A program made the position numbers and the translations under genes. A stretch of DNA of 64,000 nucleotides from Phytophthora sp. 'mugwort' (lineage: Eukaryota; Oomycota; Peronosporomycetes; Peronosporales; Peronosporaceae): positions 4,609,534-4,673,533 of the forward strand of contig JAUCEF010000017.1 in the NCBI GenBank assembly GCA_033558025.1, read 5' to 3'. The notes under the pieces are model-generated. The model was not told the DNA's origin, made no database searches, and saw nothing but the letters and a program-made list of their open reading frames with translations. Below are positions 46,073-57,075 of the stretch, piece after piece (the stretch's first letter is position 1; every line of letters starts with the position of its first letter).

Positions 46073-49000
46073 TAAACCACAACCGCACGAACGGCATTGA
46101 CTACTTCCTGGGCGAAGAGGCAGTACTTGAGTACTACGCAAATGGTAAGTTACGTTTGAATGCTCCTATATATGGTGGCTGATCTAATATTTAGTGTTAT
46201 GCCTTTTGTAATGCTGCGGAGCCAAGCATGGAGCTGCTCCAACGCCTAGCGCAACGCCTACCACGCTTGCATCAGGCGATGCTCAGCTTGCTGCTGCTGC
46301 CCAAGTTGTTCACGATACCTATACCGCCGATATAGAAGTAGCAGAGGCACGCGCAGCTGAGGACCGCGCACCTATCGCCACGGTATCTACAGCTGATGCA
46401 CCTGCTGCGATCATGCCCCGTGTTGTAGTACAATTACAACGCCACCTCCTACTGTTTAACGTCGCGAAAATGGAATGAGGTCATCAAAACGACCTACGCG
46501 ACGCGCACTGATGCAACCTCCGGGACCAAGGCCAAGGACACCAGCTCGAACCCCACCACGTAGTTCCTCAGAACTAATTGCGACTTCACCTTATGTTCAA
46601 GCTGACGACGTCAGTGATAGAGACGATGCATGTTCAAGCTCTTCGTTCGTGCTTGACGATGACTCCCTGAATTCGCCTGGAGTACGAAGCGACTCCAACG
46701 ATGGTACGTTATACTGTATATTATGCTGGCTGGTATGTTGTCTGATATGGTGCTCGGTATGCTGCATGGTATGCTGCACTGTATCCATAATGTTATACTA
46801 ACTGCTTCGTTTTCTATTCTGTAGGGACGATGATGAAGACCATGGAAACGCACTGGGGAGTGACCTGTTAGCCGACAGCAATGATGAATTGAACAAGGTA
46901 GATGACAGCGAAAGCTCAGCTCTGTTCGGCACCATGGACTCGGGCAATGAAGCAGAGAGGGATGACGTAGCGACGGGAGGGTACGGTTCGGAAGAGGAGG
47001 ATGATTCATTCTGCGTACCTGAAGATGTTCATGATGATCCTGATGAAACCGAAACCGAAATTGCTGCCGAGGTTCTCTTCGCGGAAAACTTTCTGGACAG
47101 CTTCGTCGGAGAAGACGAAGTGCTGTCCGAAAACTTGAAAAACGCTGTCTTGTTCAACATGTCGACCACGAGGTTGGACGACGTCGTTGAACCAGACATT
47201 CACGAACATATCATGATGCCTTACGAGCCTGTGGATAATACAAGGAGCTACCCTGGCTGGCGCCAAGGATACTCGGGGCCTACAGCAGACGTGCTACGAC
47301 GAGGTGACTCCCCGCCGCGCTATTCTTTTACTTCATATCAGTGGTACTGTGGCAGCACACTGCCATGTGTTCAAACGACTACCACCGGGCGATGCTTCCT
47401 CGGTGTGTTGACGAGGCGTACCAGCGCTATGGAAAGAAGCAACGGCTGAATCCGGCGCTAACGAAGAAGACAAGACGTGGCATTCAGCACCAGTTGGAAC
47501 GGATGAAGCCGATTCAACCACACGAACTGTGCAACTTCGTGGGTCTGCTGACGGCAAGGACTATTGCTCCTAAACGTGAAAAATTATCCAACCACTGGAA
47601 AACGACGGATGAAGGTGGTATTTCACGCGCTTTGGATCTGTACTGCGTCGCGATAGATTCATGGAGATATCGCGGAATCTCCACTTCAACCCGAACAACG
47701 ACCCTCGCGCACTGACTGATCGTGCTTGGAAAATCCGCAAGGTTGTCGAAGTGCTACAGCGAGCGTTTGCACGTGGGTACGTTGCGCACGCACACTTAGC
47801 CTTTAACGAAGCGGTTCTGCCTAGTCGATCGAATTTCAACAAGATGCGGGTGTACATGAAGGACAAGCCCTACAAATGGGGCACGAAGCTCTTCATGTTA
47901 TGCAGTTCCGTCAGCGTACTGCATTCCGTAACCTTTTTTTGGTTGATATAAATTATTATGCTGTACTATGCAGGTTACACTAACAGGAATTGATGCTATT
48001 ATCCTGCATATCAACAGGTTTGAGGTTTACTGCGGCAAGAAAGAGCACGCAAGCGACCTACACAAACCACACGTGAAGTCAGGGCCTGCCACCGTGGTCC
48101 GAAACCTGCTCGAGTGTTCAGTCGTGACGCGAGAAGGCAAGGAATGCGGTTCGAGGTGATTGATCGCTTTATACATCTGTGGCGCTGGCAGTTCAGTTGC
48201 TGCTTATGGGCTTCTACTGCGTCGGAACTTTCATGACCAACCGAGTCGGCTATTGCAAACAAGTCATACAGAAGAAAAAAACTCGACCGGCTTCTATTGT
48301 ACGTGGTTCGTTCAAGGTCGCTACGTTCAAGTTGGTGCCTAACATGAAAGCGATAAGCTGGTGGGATCCGCCCCGTACATTTTCTCTGTACTGATGAAGC
48401 CTCTAGATTGACAGCGTCGTGAGGCAGGACGGGCCAAACCAAGTGGAAATGCCGTGCCACAGAGTGGTAAAGGACTATCACGCCTTCATGGGGGGCGTGG
48501 ATGTCCACGACCAGTTGCGCCTCCAACGATATTCACTCCAGCGCGCACACCGTTTTCGCAAGTAGTACAACTCGTTGGTGCTGGGTTTGATTGACCTGGC
48601 CATAGTAAATGGGTACATCGTTTCACAAGGCGTATCACAAGAGTAAGGAGTCTCGGTCACTTCCACACGTGAAGTATATGAAGCGATTAAATCTCCACTT
48701 GTGCCAATTGAAGACAGAAGATATGTACGAAGCCAACACTTTTGGCGCGCAGCGCCAACCTTCCCAACCCATGTACCAGCCCATTTCGACCGGCAGCACC
48801 CACGCATCAACGCAAAGCCGCGCCAAAGTGACGAATGGCGAAATGAAGCATCGCTGGCAAAACGGTGGCAGCGGACATGCAAGGTCTGCTCTGTTGTCCG
48901 GACCGACACACAGCGAGCATCCACGACGACGTTCTACTGAAGCGACTGCAACAATACGGGGCCAATCTTTCTGTGCATGCGTGCGCGGCGTGAAGTCCGG

Positions 49001-49186
49001 GGAGTGGGAATGACGTACTGGGATATGTGGCATACGGAATGGATGAACGGAAAGCTCATCCCAGTCGAGAATAACAGAGGTATTCGAGTACGTGCCAAGG
49101 CGAGTCAAGCGTTGCCATGTACTCCATCGACGCTGGGTACTCCGGCTACTCCGACTCCGCGCAAAAGACGTCGAACGAACCCGTAG
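46073..49186 (+). pseudogene. piggyBac-like transposase, main part, degenerate
   Basis: After the LTR the frame resumes with GIDYFLGEEAVLEYY. Two GT-AG introns fit by phase: 46145-46221 and 46704-46824. A long acidic region (46825-47200) leads to the DDE_Tnp_1_7 (piggyBac) core: MKPIQPHELCNFVGLL, APKREKLSNHWKTTDEGGIS, NLHFNPNNDPRALTDRAWKI, RVYMKDKPYKWGTKLFML, FEVYCGKKEH, GGVDVHDQLRLQRYSLQ. Frame breaks occur near 47,340, 47,690 and 47,950, and there is a stop near 46,460. The first catalytic Asp, normally FDEA, reads AFNEAVLPSR (AAC at 47805-47807). It looks inactive. Confidence 0.8.
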
Positions 49187-49760
49187 ACACCAAGCTGCAT
49201 ATTATCCTGCCACTAACTGAATCAATGCAGGATAGAACTTTGCAAAGTTATTCGGGTAGCTACAATACATTTTGAAGGACGGCACGTTTCGCATGTCTGC
49301 GCATGCTCATCCTGTACTGCATCTTGAACCTCATCTTTTTACTCAAGGTTGGATGTCTTCATTCATGCTCATCTTGCACTGCATCCTGAACCTCATCTTT
49401 TCACTCAAGTTTGCAGCTTTCAGATGGCGTTACCTTGTAAAGGTGACCCCCAACTTCGAATGTAAACATTTGTATGGGAAGTTTTGATTTCAACGTTTTG
49501 GAAATGAGGATTTTAGGACGTGCTGGTTCTGTTCACAGGCTGTCAGTGACTGCCCCGTCACTTTCTGCCATTCGCTGCACTATGCACCATAATAGTGGAT
49601 GGAACATGCGAGGTATGAAGATTAAGGCAACTTTAGCACAGCTCTAACACTATAACCCAAATCCCTGTTCGGATCCCTATCCCGTTTCATACAAACGTCA
49701 AGTCAAATTAACCTCATATGCAGGTTAACTTTACCTTTTGTTCTCCGGTTTGGAGGGGTT

Positions 49761-49904
49761 AAAGACTGCTAACAAAATTTAAAATAGTGATTTGTGCCTG
49801 TTCTAAACCATAGGCGCACCAATCCTTACAGACCCATTTCGTTTTCATAGTTTAGAACAGGCACAGAATCATTTTTATTTTTAATTTTGTTGGCAGTCTT
49901 TGTT
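49761..49904. repeat. long imperfect inverted repeat
   Basis: Arms of about 50 bp (49761-49811 and 49847-49904) pair around a 35-bp loop, the best part being GTGCCTGTTCTAAAC with its complement. It lies just inside the right inverted repeat of the piggyBac-like element and may be part of its subterminal structure or a small inserted foldback element. Confidence 0.7.
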
Positions 49905-49912
49905 GTCTTGAA

Positions 49913-50037
49913 AATTGCGTTTGTGCCGTTAATTGTCTTCATATTGAAAGCCTTCAGGTCAGAGACCACCCGCCAATAGACAATATTGACCCCGTGGCAG
50001 CAAAACGTTGAGTGCGCCTATAGTTAGTAGCAGCACT
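49913..50037 (-). repeat. right terminal inverted repeat of the piggyBac-like element
   Basis: Reverse complement of the left terminal repeat, including GTTGAGTGCGCCTATAG and TTGACCCCGTGGCAGCAAAA. Confidence 0.85.
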
Positions 50038-50993
50038 TGCAAATAGCAGTCACTAGCAATCATCTAGGGACAATGTTAGTGTTGAATCAGCAGTTTGGGG
50101 TTCTTTGAAAATGACAGAATTTTAATACCGGTACTAGTACAGTACACGTCTTTTTGACTTCTTACACGTACTGATAAACTACCCTATCTTATGATCATAA
50201 GGGTGAATACCACCGTGTATTTACTAGCACCAAAATAGCTACGAAATCAAGATACAACTATTGATATTAAAGCTAACATTCATTATTTGCCTCCTTCATA
50301 TGTAAGTTATGGCATTGTAAAAATATCGCATTTATTATATGACACATTAGCTATGCTGACCATATCGATTGTACCGGTACCATACCTATCATCAGAATTG
50401 TGATCATTTTTTTTAATAATGACTCATCAAATAAATTACAATTGATTTGTCTTTTTAGGGTATTGTGCCTTGCAAGTCGTTTTGACTTATTGGCTTACTC
50501 GAACTACTTCCGCTGGATGGAAACGACTGTCCAAGGAAAACTTGTTTTCGTGCAAGGATTGCAAAATTGATAGGACAAGGGTGTATGAGGCCTTGGTAGC
50601 GCAAGTGCAACCGTTCGATTCTATAGAACGTGTAAGCGCGGAAAATGAGTTAGTTTCGGTCAAGTTACAACCTGAAGGAGGCAAAATCAATTTGTCGAGC
50701 TTCTAGTTTTCCTACATTTTAAAACAAAAACGGCTGCTGCTTTCTCCTGATGGCTCGGTTACCGGAGTTTGATTGACGGAACGATAGCAGTACGCAGAGC
50801 TATTGGATGTCGTTTTGCAATCGTTAGAAACGCACAACAAATGACGAAGTTCCATTGAACGCTTGTCTACATTTAGGGAAATCTGGCTGCTCCAACATCC
50901 GAAGTGGTGGTGCACACGCCATTTCCAAATTAATCTCATTCAACACACCCAGCACAGCAAAATTCTTACTCCGGTCACATCCCCTTCCATGCG
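50038..50993. other. AT-rich spacer with one unassigned short frame
   Basis: About 950 bp, clearly AT-rich up to 50,460. A 78-codon plus-strand frame (50470-50706: LSKENLFSCKDCKIDRTRVY) has Lys/Cys-rich character but no family I recognise; it may be debris of the next element. Confidence 0.4.
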
Positions 50994-52473
50994 TCTACTG
51001 CTTCCCGCTCGAAGGCCCCCACGTAGTGCAAGCCTAACCTGACCGATCGCGAGCGTGAAGATATCATACTGCTGCTGCTAGAGATGAGTACAGGTGGTGA
51101 GCTTGGCGATGGCGATGCAGACGCGATTGCTACTCGCTTTGACGTGTGCTCACGCACTATAATGAGGGTGTGGGAGCTCTTTTGCGCGTCTAGAGTCGTA
51201 GAGGTTATTGCTGGCGGGCGAAGCAGAATCGCCAGCAGGAGTGGCCGAAAGCAGATCGACAGGGCGGCCGTTTTGGCGCGTGTACTGTCAATTCCTGCCC
51301 GACGGCGTGGCAACCAACCCTCGCTCGCAGAGGCGCTTGGCGTTCCACGCTGGGCTATGTAAACCATCATTGCAGCGGGTATGTTACGGCGTCACTCCAC
51401 CCGCATCCGTCCGCTACTCACGGACACCAACAAGGTGGAGCGACTGTGTTTCGCTTTAAAGATCGTCAGCCATGGTGCCGCAGGACTCCACTTCTCATCC
51501 ATGTACAATGTGGTGCACGTGGATAAAATGTGGTTTAACGAAGACAAGGACCGCAGATCTGTTTATGGACTGCCTGGTAAAGCTCTGCGGCAAAGCCAAC
51601 GAAAGAGAAAGCGCTTCATCGGGAAACCATGTTCCTAGCCGCCGTTGCGCGCCCAAGATAATTGCTCACTTTTATTCTCCCTTGCATTGAATAACTTTTT
51701 ACATTTCATTTTGATTAAGATTCGATGCAAATGGCATGCTACTTTTGACGGCAAGATTGGGATATGGGACTTTACGAGGAAGAAGATCGCACTTCCGAAG
51801 GGCGTCAACCGTAGTAAAGGAACCCTTGAACCGAAGAATCTGGACTCCGTGAACAGGGCAGTGTACAAACGCTATCTCTTAGAGCACGTGATATACCTGC
51901 AATCAAGCAGAGGTGGCTGCGCGACCATCGCAACAAAACCGTATTCATCCAACAAGACAACGCCAACCGCACGTCCCTGTCGATGATCATGACGTTGTGG
52001 CAGCTTGTACCGCAAACGGATGGAATATCCGATTGATGTCCCAGCCACCTAATTCACCCGACGGCAATGTTTTGGACCTCGGCTATTTCGCTTCAATCCA
52101 GGCGCTGCAATACCAGGATGACTGAATGGACATTGATCACCTGATTGATGCAGTTAAATGTCCGTTTAGTGCTATAGCTACAGAGAAGCTGGCCGACACT
52201 TTTCTGACACTTCGGAAGGTGATGGATGCATTGCGTGCGGATGGATCAGACGCCTACAATCTCCCGCATATGGCCAGCTGCGAAAGCTGGGTCAGCATCC
52301 AGAACGACTTTCATGCCCGTTGGAGGTGTTTTTTGCAGGCCCAGTATATACTGAAGGAGGCTTGGGTTAATAACCTTGCGGATGTTATTATCATTATGTC
52401 TAGTTGCACTGTTGCCTATCTCGAGATGAAACAGCGTGCAAAAGAGCTTCCCGATAGTGTCGTTTCCATTTAG
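50994..52473 (+). pseudogene. Tc1/mariner-type transposase, degenerate
   Basis: Begins about LTDREREDIILLLLEMSTGG with helix-turn-helix features (IATRFDVCSRTIMRVWELF), then the catalytic core. Three catalytic Asp motifs remain: VHVDKMWFN (Asp codon 51522-51524), FIQQDNANRTS (51956-51958) and NSPDGNVLDLGYFASIQ (52060-52062), with about 34 residues between the last two, the DD34D pattern of mariner. A stop at about 51,360 and shifts near 51,630 and between the last two Asp motifs break it. The C-terminal frame ends at 52473. I could not find convincing inverted repeats, so element ends are not given. Confidence 0.75.
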
Positions 52474-53127
52474 AGGAAGGATATAAGTACGAGATCGATT
52501 TAATCGGAAACACTCCATATAAAATACAATTCGAGCGAGTTGATGCGTCGCAAACAGCGGCTTGTACTTAGCAGCAATCAGTTTTGATTGTAAGTTGCCC
52601 TATTTGCACGAAGCAAAATGCAATTCTGAACGATTTATCGTAAATCGGAAGCAGATGTTGTACCACTGTAATTGCCTGACTTCATACCATTTTCTGCCGT
52701 TCGGAGGACATTTGTAACCGGACACTGCACTTCCATGTCAATGGACAGGACTAAATGCACGATTTTCTATCAGTCTCAAACATATCCTTTCCTCCTTCGG
52801 GACTTCACTGCCAGAAGCAAGTTGACTTGATTAGCTTGGAGACTTAGCCTCCCTGGAGTTCCTAATTCGGAAGTTCTACCACGGGACAATACCTTTTAAA
52901 GGTGAAAAAACCGTCCTAGAAGGCTTTCTACTGCTAATCAAGTTTGAAGGAGAAGAGAAAACAATTCTCTGCATGTTACGATAGTTAGTACTGCCATTCC
53001 CGTGGATGTCGCACTTCGAAGCCTTCTCCAATACTTTATCGAATCGTGTGCGTCGTGAAGTGCAGCCTGAGCGAGCCTTGCTCAAGGCACACTGCTGCAG
53101 GCATGCTGTCCGCCCGAGACTTGCAAT
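52474..53127. other. no recognised gene; probable TE debris
   Basis: Mixed composition with only short frames. The minus-strand frame at 52876-53085 may be the 3' tail of the retroelement to the right, but carries no recognisable motif. Confidence 0.4.
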
Positions 53128-54289
53128 TCATCTTGTCGACCAGTTCTGTGATCCATCCCCGCCGTAGATGACCACGCGGCACCAGGGGCCTTCCGTAGAT
53201 ACGCTTGACCCCCACGTCTCTGTGACATTGGCCAGGGCATGTGCAAGCTCGTTGCCATCTCGGGCCTGGCCCTGTTGTTTGATAAGCAGACGCTCCTGGA
53301 GTTTCATACTCGTGATGCAGATTGTACCTTTCCCCATGATTAACAGCCAGGTCTCGTCGAAGGCCTTGGTGTGGTCGAACAGTTCATCAGCATCCCCACG
53401 AATTCAGTCTGGAATACGAGAGCCTTCCACCACTGCAAATCCGTCCGAAGGAACTCTGTCATCGGAACACCTGAACTCGTGAGACTCCGACAACGGTTCT
53501 GAACCGCCGTCAAACGCTGGACGCATGGTTTCGTGATCGGAATGGAGCTGATCACGTGTCGAACGACGCCGATTACGCTGCCCAGTCACTTTCTTAAGAG
53601 GGAAGCCTTCCCCAACGATGTTCCAGAAAAAAAATCCCACTGCATGGAAGAACGCGAACAGGTCGTGAATTTTCCTTCATGCCAGCCATCTGAGCCGAAC
53701 ACCAGCTTGACTCCCTCTCTGAGACGCTTCTCAGCCTTCTGAAGGCGATCGCCGACGTCGACTTCAATGAGGACAATGCCATCTACCCAGTGGAACGACC
53801 AAAATGGCTCCAAATGTCCGAGCACAATGGATTGTCCGGTGCGCAAGTAATAGCGAACGGCTTTACCGAAGATAGCGAAGCACCCCGGTGAAGATGCCCA
53901 TCCGAAAACGGCCATGTCGGAGACAATGCCATGAGTGGAGCGAGGCAAACGTCCCCCAAACGCTGACGCATGACCCGCGTGTACTGGTACGTGGTGAAAG
54001 TGTGGAGAAGCGTCAACCAAAAATATCAGATCCCTAAGGAACGGCCAGGTTGGTGAGAAAGGCGGCCTCAGCTGTGAAAAGAGAGGGCGATCGAGCCGGA
54101 TCGAGATACGAGGTAAAGGCGGGGCGACGTTCGACTTAATCTGGGGTGCAAGGGGATGCTTCGATGATGAGGAAGGAAAGGAGGGTCGGTCAACCACCCA
54201 ACACAGATCTGTTATACTGTGATCATCCGACCAATGGAGGATCGAGTGGATATACGGAGCCCGAATCGAGGGGGATGTAAGAGATCAGG

Positions 54290-54735
54290 ACTGACGAGCG
54301 GTGACAGACTCGATCAGACTCGATCTAACCCCGTTTGTCCTCGGTCGGATCCCGATCGTGCGGATCTGGGGTTTGTGGGTTGGCAGATCCGACTGATCCG
54401 GCGTCTACAGGTCGGCCTACCCCCGCTGTCCGAGATCGGGCCGATCGGGCCGATCCGGCGTTCAAGGTGCGGAACATCGAGCTGATCCGGCGTCCACAGA
54501 TCGGCCTACACCCCGCCATCCCAGATCGGCAGATCAGATCGACTTTGCGGACAAGACCGGGCAGATCGGGTTGATCGGTTTTCGCCGATCGGCATACAGG
54601 TTCTGACATCAGCGATCTGTCAGATCGGCATACATGTTCTGACATACGTGATCTGGCAGATCGGGCCGATCGGTGTTGGCAGATCGACATACGCATTCGG
54701 ACATTCGCGATCTGACAGATCGGGATTCGATCAGC
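54290..54735. repeat. GATC/GATCGG-rich degenerate minisatellite
   Basis: Dense, imperfect tandem repetition of AGATCGG-type words. One recurring unit holds GATCCGGCGTC and GATCGGCCTAC (about 54,395-54,520); another holds CAGATCGGCATACA...TTCTGACAT (about 54,585-54,725). It lies inside the interrupted reverse transcriptase. Confidence 0.75.
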
Positions 54736-55518
54736 AATCATCCTCGGGGATGTGCAAGTGTGAAGACGGTACGTGTTTTTTTAGTGGTTGAAGAAGGGCA
54801 AGATTCCCGAGATTCAGGTGGCATGCGATAGGGTTCAGGATGGGAGGATATGACAAGAAAAGGATAAACAACAATCAGAGTCGAGTTTACATTGGACTAC
54901 TTAGGCGTTTTAAAGTGCCGCTGGAAGGGATCTACATTGGCCCTCCCAAGTATCAACTAGCCCAAGGTAGCAGATCAAGCGTCGCGGTGAGAGGATCGGA
55001 TCGGATATTGGCCGACCCTCCCCACACTAGCGAACTTCTGTTCAAGCGCATACCTCGATCGATCGGCATTCTGTGCTCGGCTGACGATCACTTCGACTCT
55101 CAACTCGCAAAATCCCGCTAAAGGAAACGGCAAGCAACTCAAGGAAAGGAAAGAAACAATGCCACACGGCAACAGCGGCCTCGGATCAGGTCTAGACCCC
55201 CGATCGAAGGTTGACTACCTCAGATCGGAACCAATAACGGCAGCAGAGCGAAGACTTCCGCACTGCTCCACTCCCCCGCGTCCCGCCAGGACGTTCAAGG
55301 CTTTACATCGCTGCATCCTTCGGAGTCCCAAGAGAGCAGATCCAGCCCACCGACGGGTACACAAGGTGATATCAAGTTCAGCTGATCATCGGAGAACCCC
55401 CTCCGTTAGTCGGTGTCTGGGCGCAGTTGGTAAGCGGATCGGGTCTTAATCATATTTTGACCGATCTCGCTACACCACAAAAGGCTTCAGCGATGACTGC
55501 GATCATGGCTTAAATATT
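54736..55518. other. remainder of the insert that splits the reverse transcriptase
   Basis: No coding similarity seen. Short plus-strand frames (54840-55121, 55159-55449) are Arg/Ser-rich and look random. GATC words remain frequent, which suggests common origin with the minisatellite on the left. Confidence 0.4.
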
Positions 55519-57075
55519 TTACCCTGGGTTCCGGCGACGAAGTTCACAAACGCGACGCGCTATGGAGACGAACGGGTCCCACGTCGCATCGGGAGAGACC
55601 TCCGAGGCCGTCTGCGCGTTGACGGACTGTCCGTCTGGCTCAGATAAGTCGTTGAGAATCCGACCATCCAGGTGCAGGGTATTGTCCTTCCTTGGCACCA
55701 AGGCAAACGCGCTCGAGTGAAACGTGGGGTCGCGTTCGACGGCTTGCATGGTCGCGATGATGGCACGACCCTTGTAATAATCGGTTTTGTCATCACGAGA
55801 TCCGCACCTGTACGGGCACCGATATAGTTATCGGCTGTCGGACGCGGGCCCCATCGAGCAGAGGATCCTTCCAAGGGAGGAACCAGCCCGTCCTGTGCGA
55901 TGACGCACAAGGGGTCGAGGTGCGGGTATGAAGTCAGATGGGTACGATACAGCCATGGGCTAAGGGCCTTGTGTGGACGAGGGTCGGCCGCGGTCTGACC
56001 GCGAAAGAGGGCGAGAGTTCCTGGAACCCCAAACCCAGGGTCTGCCACTAAAGCATCCAGGATGCGAAGATCAATGTCCGTAACGACGTGGGGATCTGGT
56101 CCAGCCGCCAGAAAGGCCGAGCCAACCGGAAACGGAACTCTAACGCGCACGGCAGCTGACCGAAGCGCATCGAAAACCGCACGAGGTACACACCGGGGAC
56201 GGCCTCGAACACAGCAGGATCGGGTTGACGTGTGTCGAACCACGACGGAAGCGATGCCGCCAACGTGAAAACGCGCGAAGGCGATCGCGCGACTGGAGGA
56301 TGGCCAGGCCGATCGTCGGACAGCTGGGCGAAACGTGCTCGATTAAGATGGGCCACTCGGTGAAGATCATGAAGGGCGAGCGACTAGGTCGCCGCCACGT
56401 GAGCTAATAGGTCGCGTAGTATCGGCGCAGCAGGAGGCGGGAAGCGAAGCAGGGCTCTGAGCCGAAGCATACGACGGATGATATGCCCAGCTTTGACTAA
56501 CAAGGTGAGGTCTGCCGCGGGGAACGAGTCCATGATCCTCTTGCAAAGGCCATCGGCAGCTGTGTTGGAAGCGCGGAGAATGGCGTGACGATAGATGAGA
56601 GTGTCAACGGAGCCCTGGGCCCGAATTGCACCGATCAACGGATCCAGATGTGGTGCCCGGCACGCAATCGACAGTGCCTGGGAGATAACTACCCGAGCGT
56701 CACCATAAACATCTACCCGGGGAAACGTGAACGCGGTTCGAATCCAACGTAAGCACGCGAGAAGACCCTCAGCCTCCATGACGTTGTTGGAGTGTGAGTC
56801 CAGGAATGTCGTGGTCTGCCAATGGATGAGACGATGGTCACTTGACCAGACGCACCAGGCAAAGGCACCGACCGCTCAAAGGCCGAAAGCCACCGTCAGA
56901 GGAGGCATGAAAGCGGGCGCGAAAGCCACGACGGCAAGTGTCGACCGGTACATAGTCCGCACGTGAGACGCTCTGTGCGTTCGAGACAACATACCGTGAT
57001 GAAGTCGAGGTGTCAGGCACCGTAGTAGTACGCAGACCAGCGTCCGACGCCGATGGTCCGGGTCGAGGGGACACT

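Larger units (their letters stand above)
38537..50037 (+). mobile_element. piggyBac-like DNA transposon split by a Gypsy insertion
   Basis: Bounded by inverted repeats of about 115-125 bp (38537-38650 and 49913-50037). Inside is a plus-strand piggyBac-type transposase gene interrupted by the LTR element at 39190-46072; without that insert the element is about 4.6 kb. The gene has stops and frame shifts, so this copy is dead. I do not see the TTAA target duplication typical of piggyBac at these ends, so the outermost bases are uncertain. Confidence 0.8.
53128..57075 (-). pseudogene. RT/RNase H retroelement remnant (family uncertain)
   Basis: Minus-strand fragments of one retroelement family. 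The upstream part (56384-57075) is RNase H-like with its acidic set in separate frames: SSDGGFRPLSG, NVMEAEGLLACLRW, VDVYGDARVVISQ and NTAADGLCKRIMD. Then comes a reverse transcriptase N-terminal half (55519-56243): SSAFALVPRKDNTLHLDGRI, NDLSEPDGQSVNAQT, PDATWDPFVSIARRV. The other half of the RT is at 53586-54197: HVPVHAGHASAFGGRLP, MAVFGWASSPGCFAIFGKAV, and a WVDGIVLIE motif where VDD is expected. The two halves are separated by about 1.3 kb of unrelated repeats. Frame breaks are everywhere. The order, RNase H before RT, may mean two overlapping copies. Confidence 0.6.

Noticed and set aside
54219..55449. Several Arg/Ser-rich frames in the GATC-rich region
   Set aside because: They follow the repeat periodicity and GC bias; no conserved motif.
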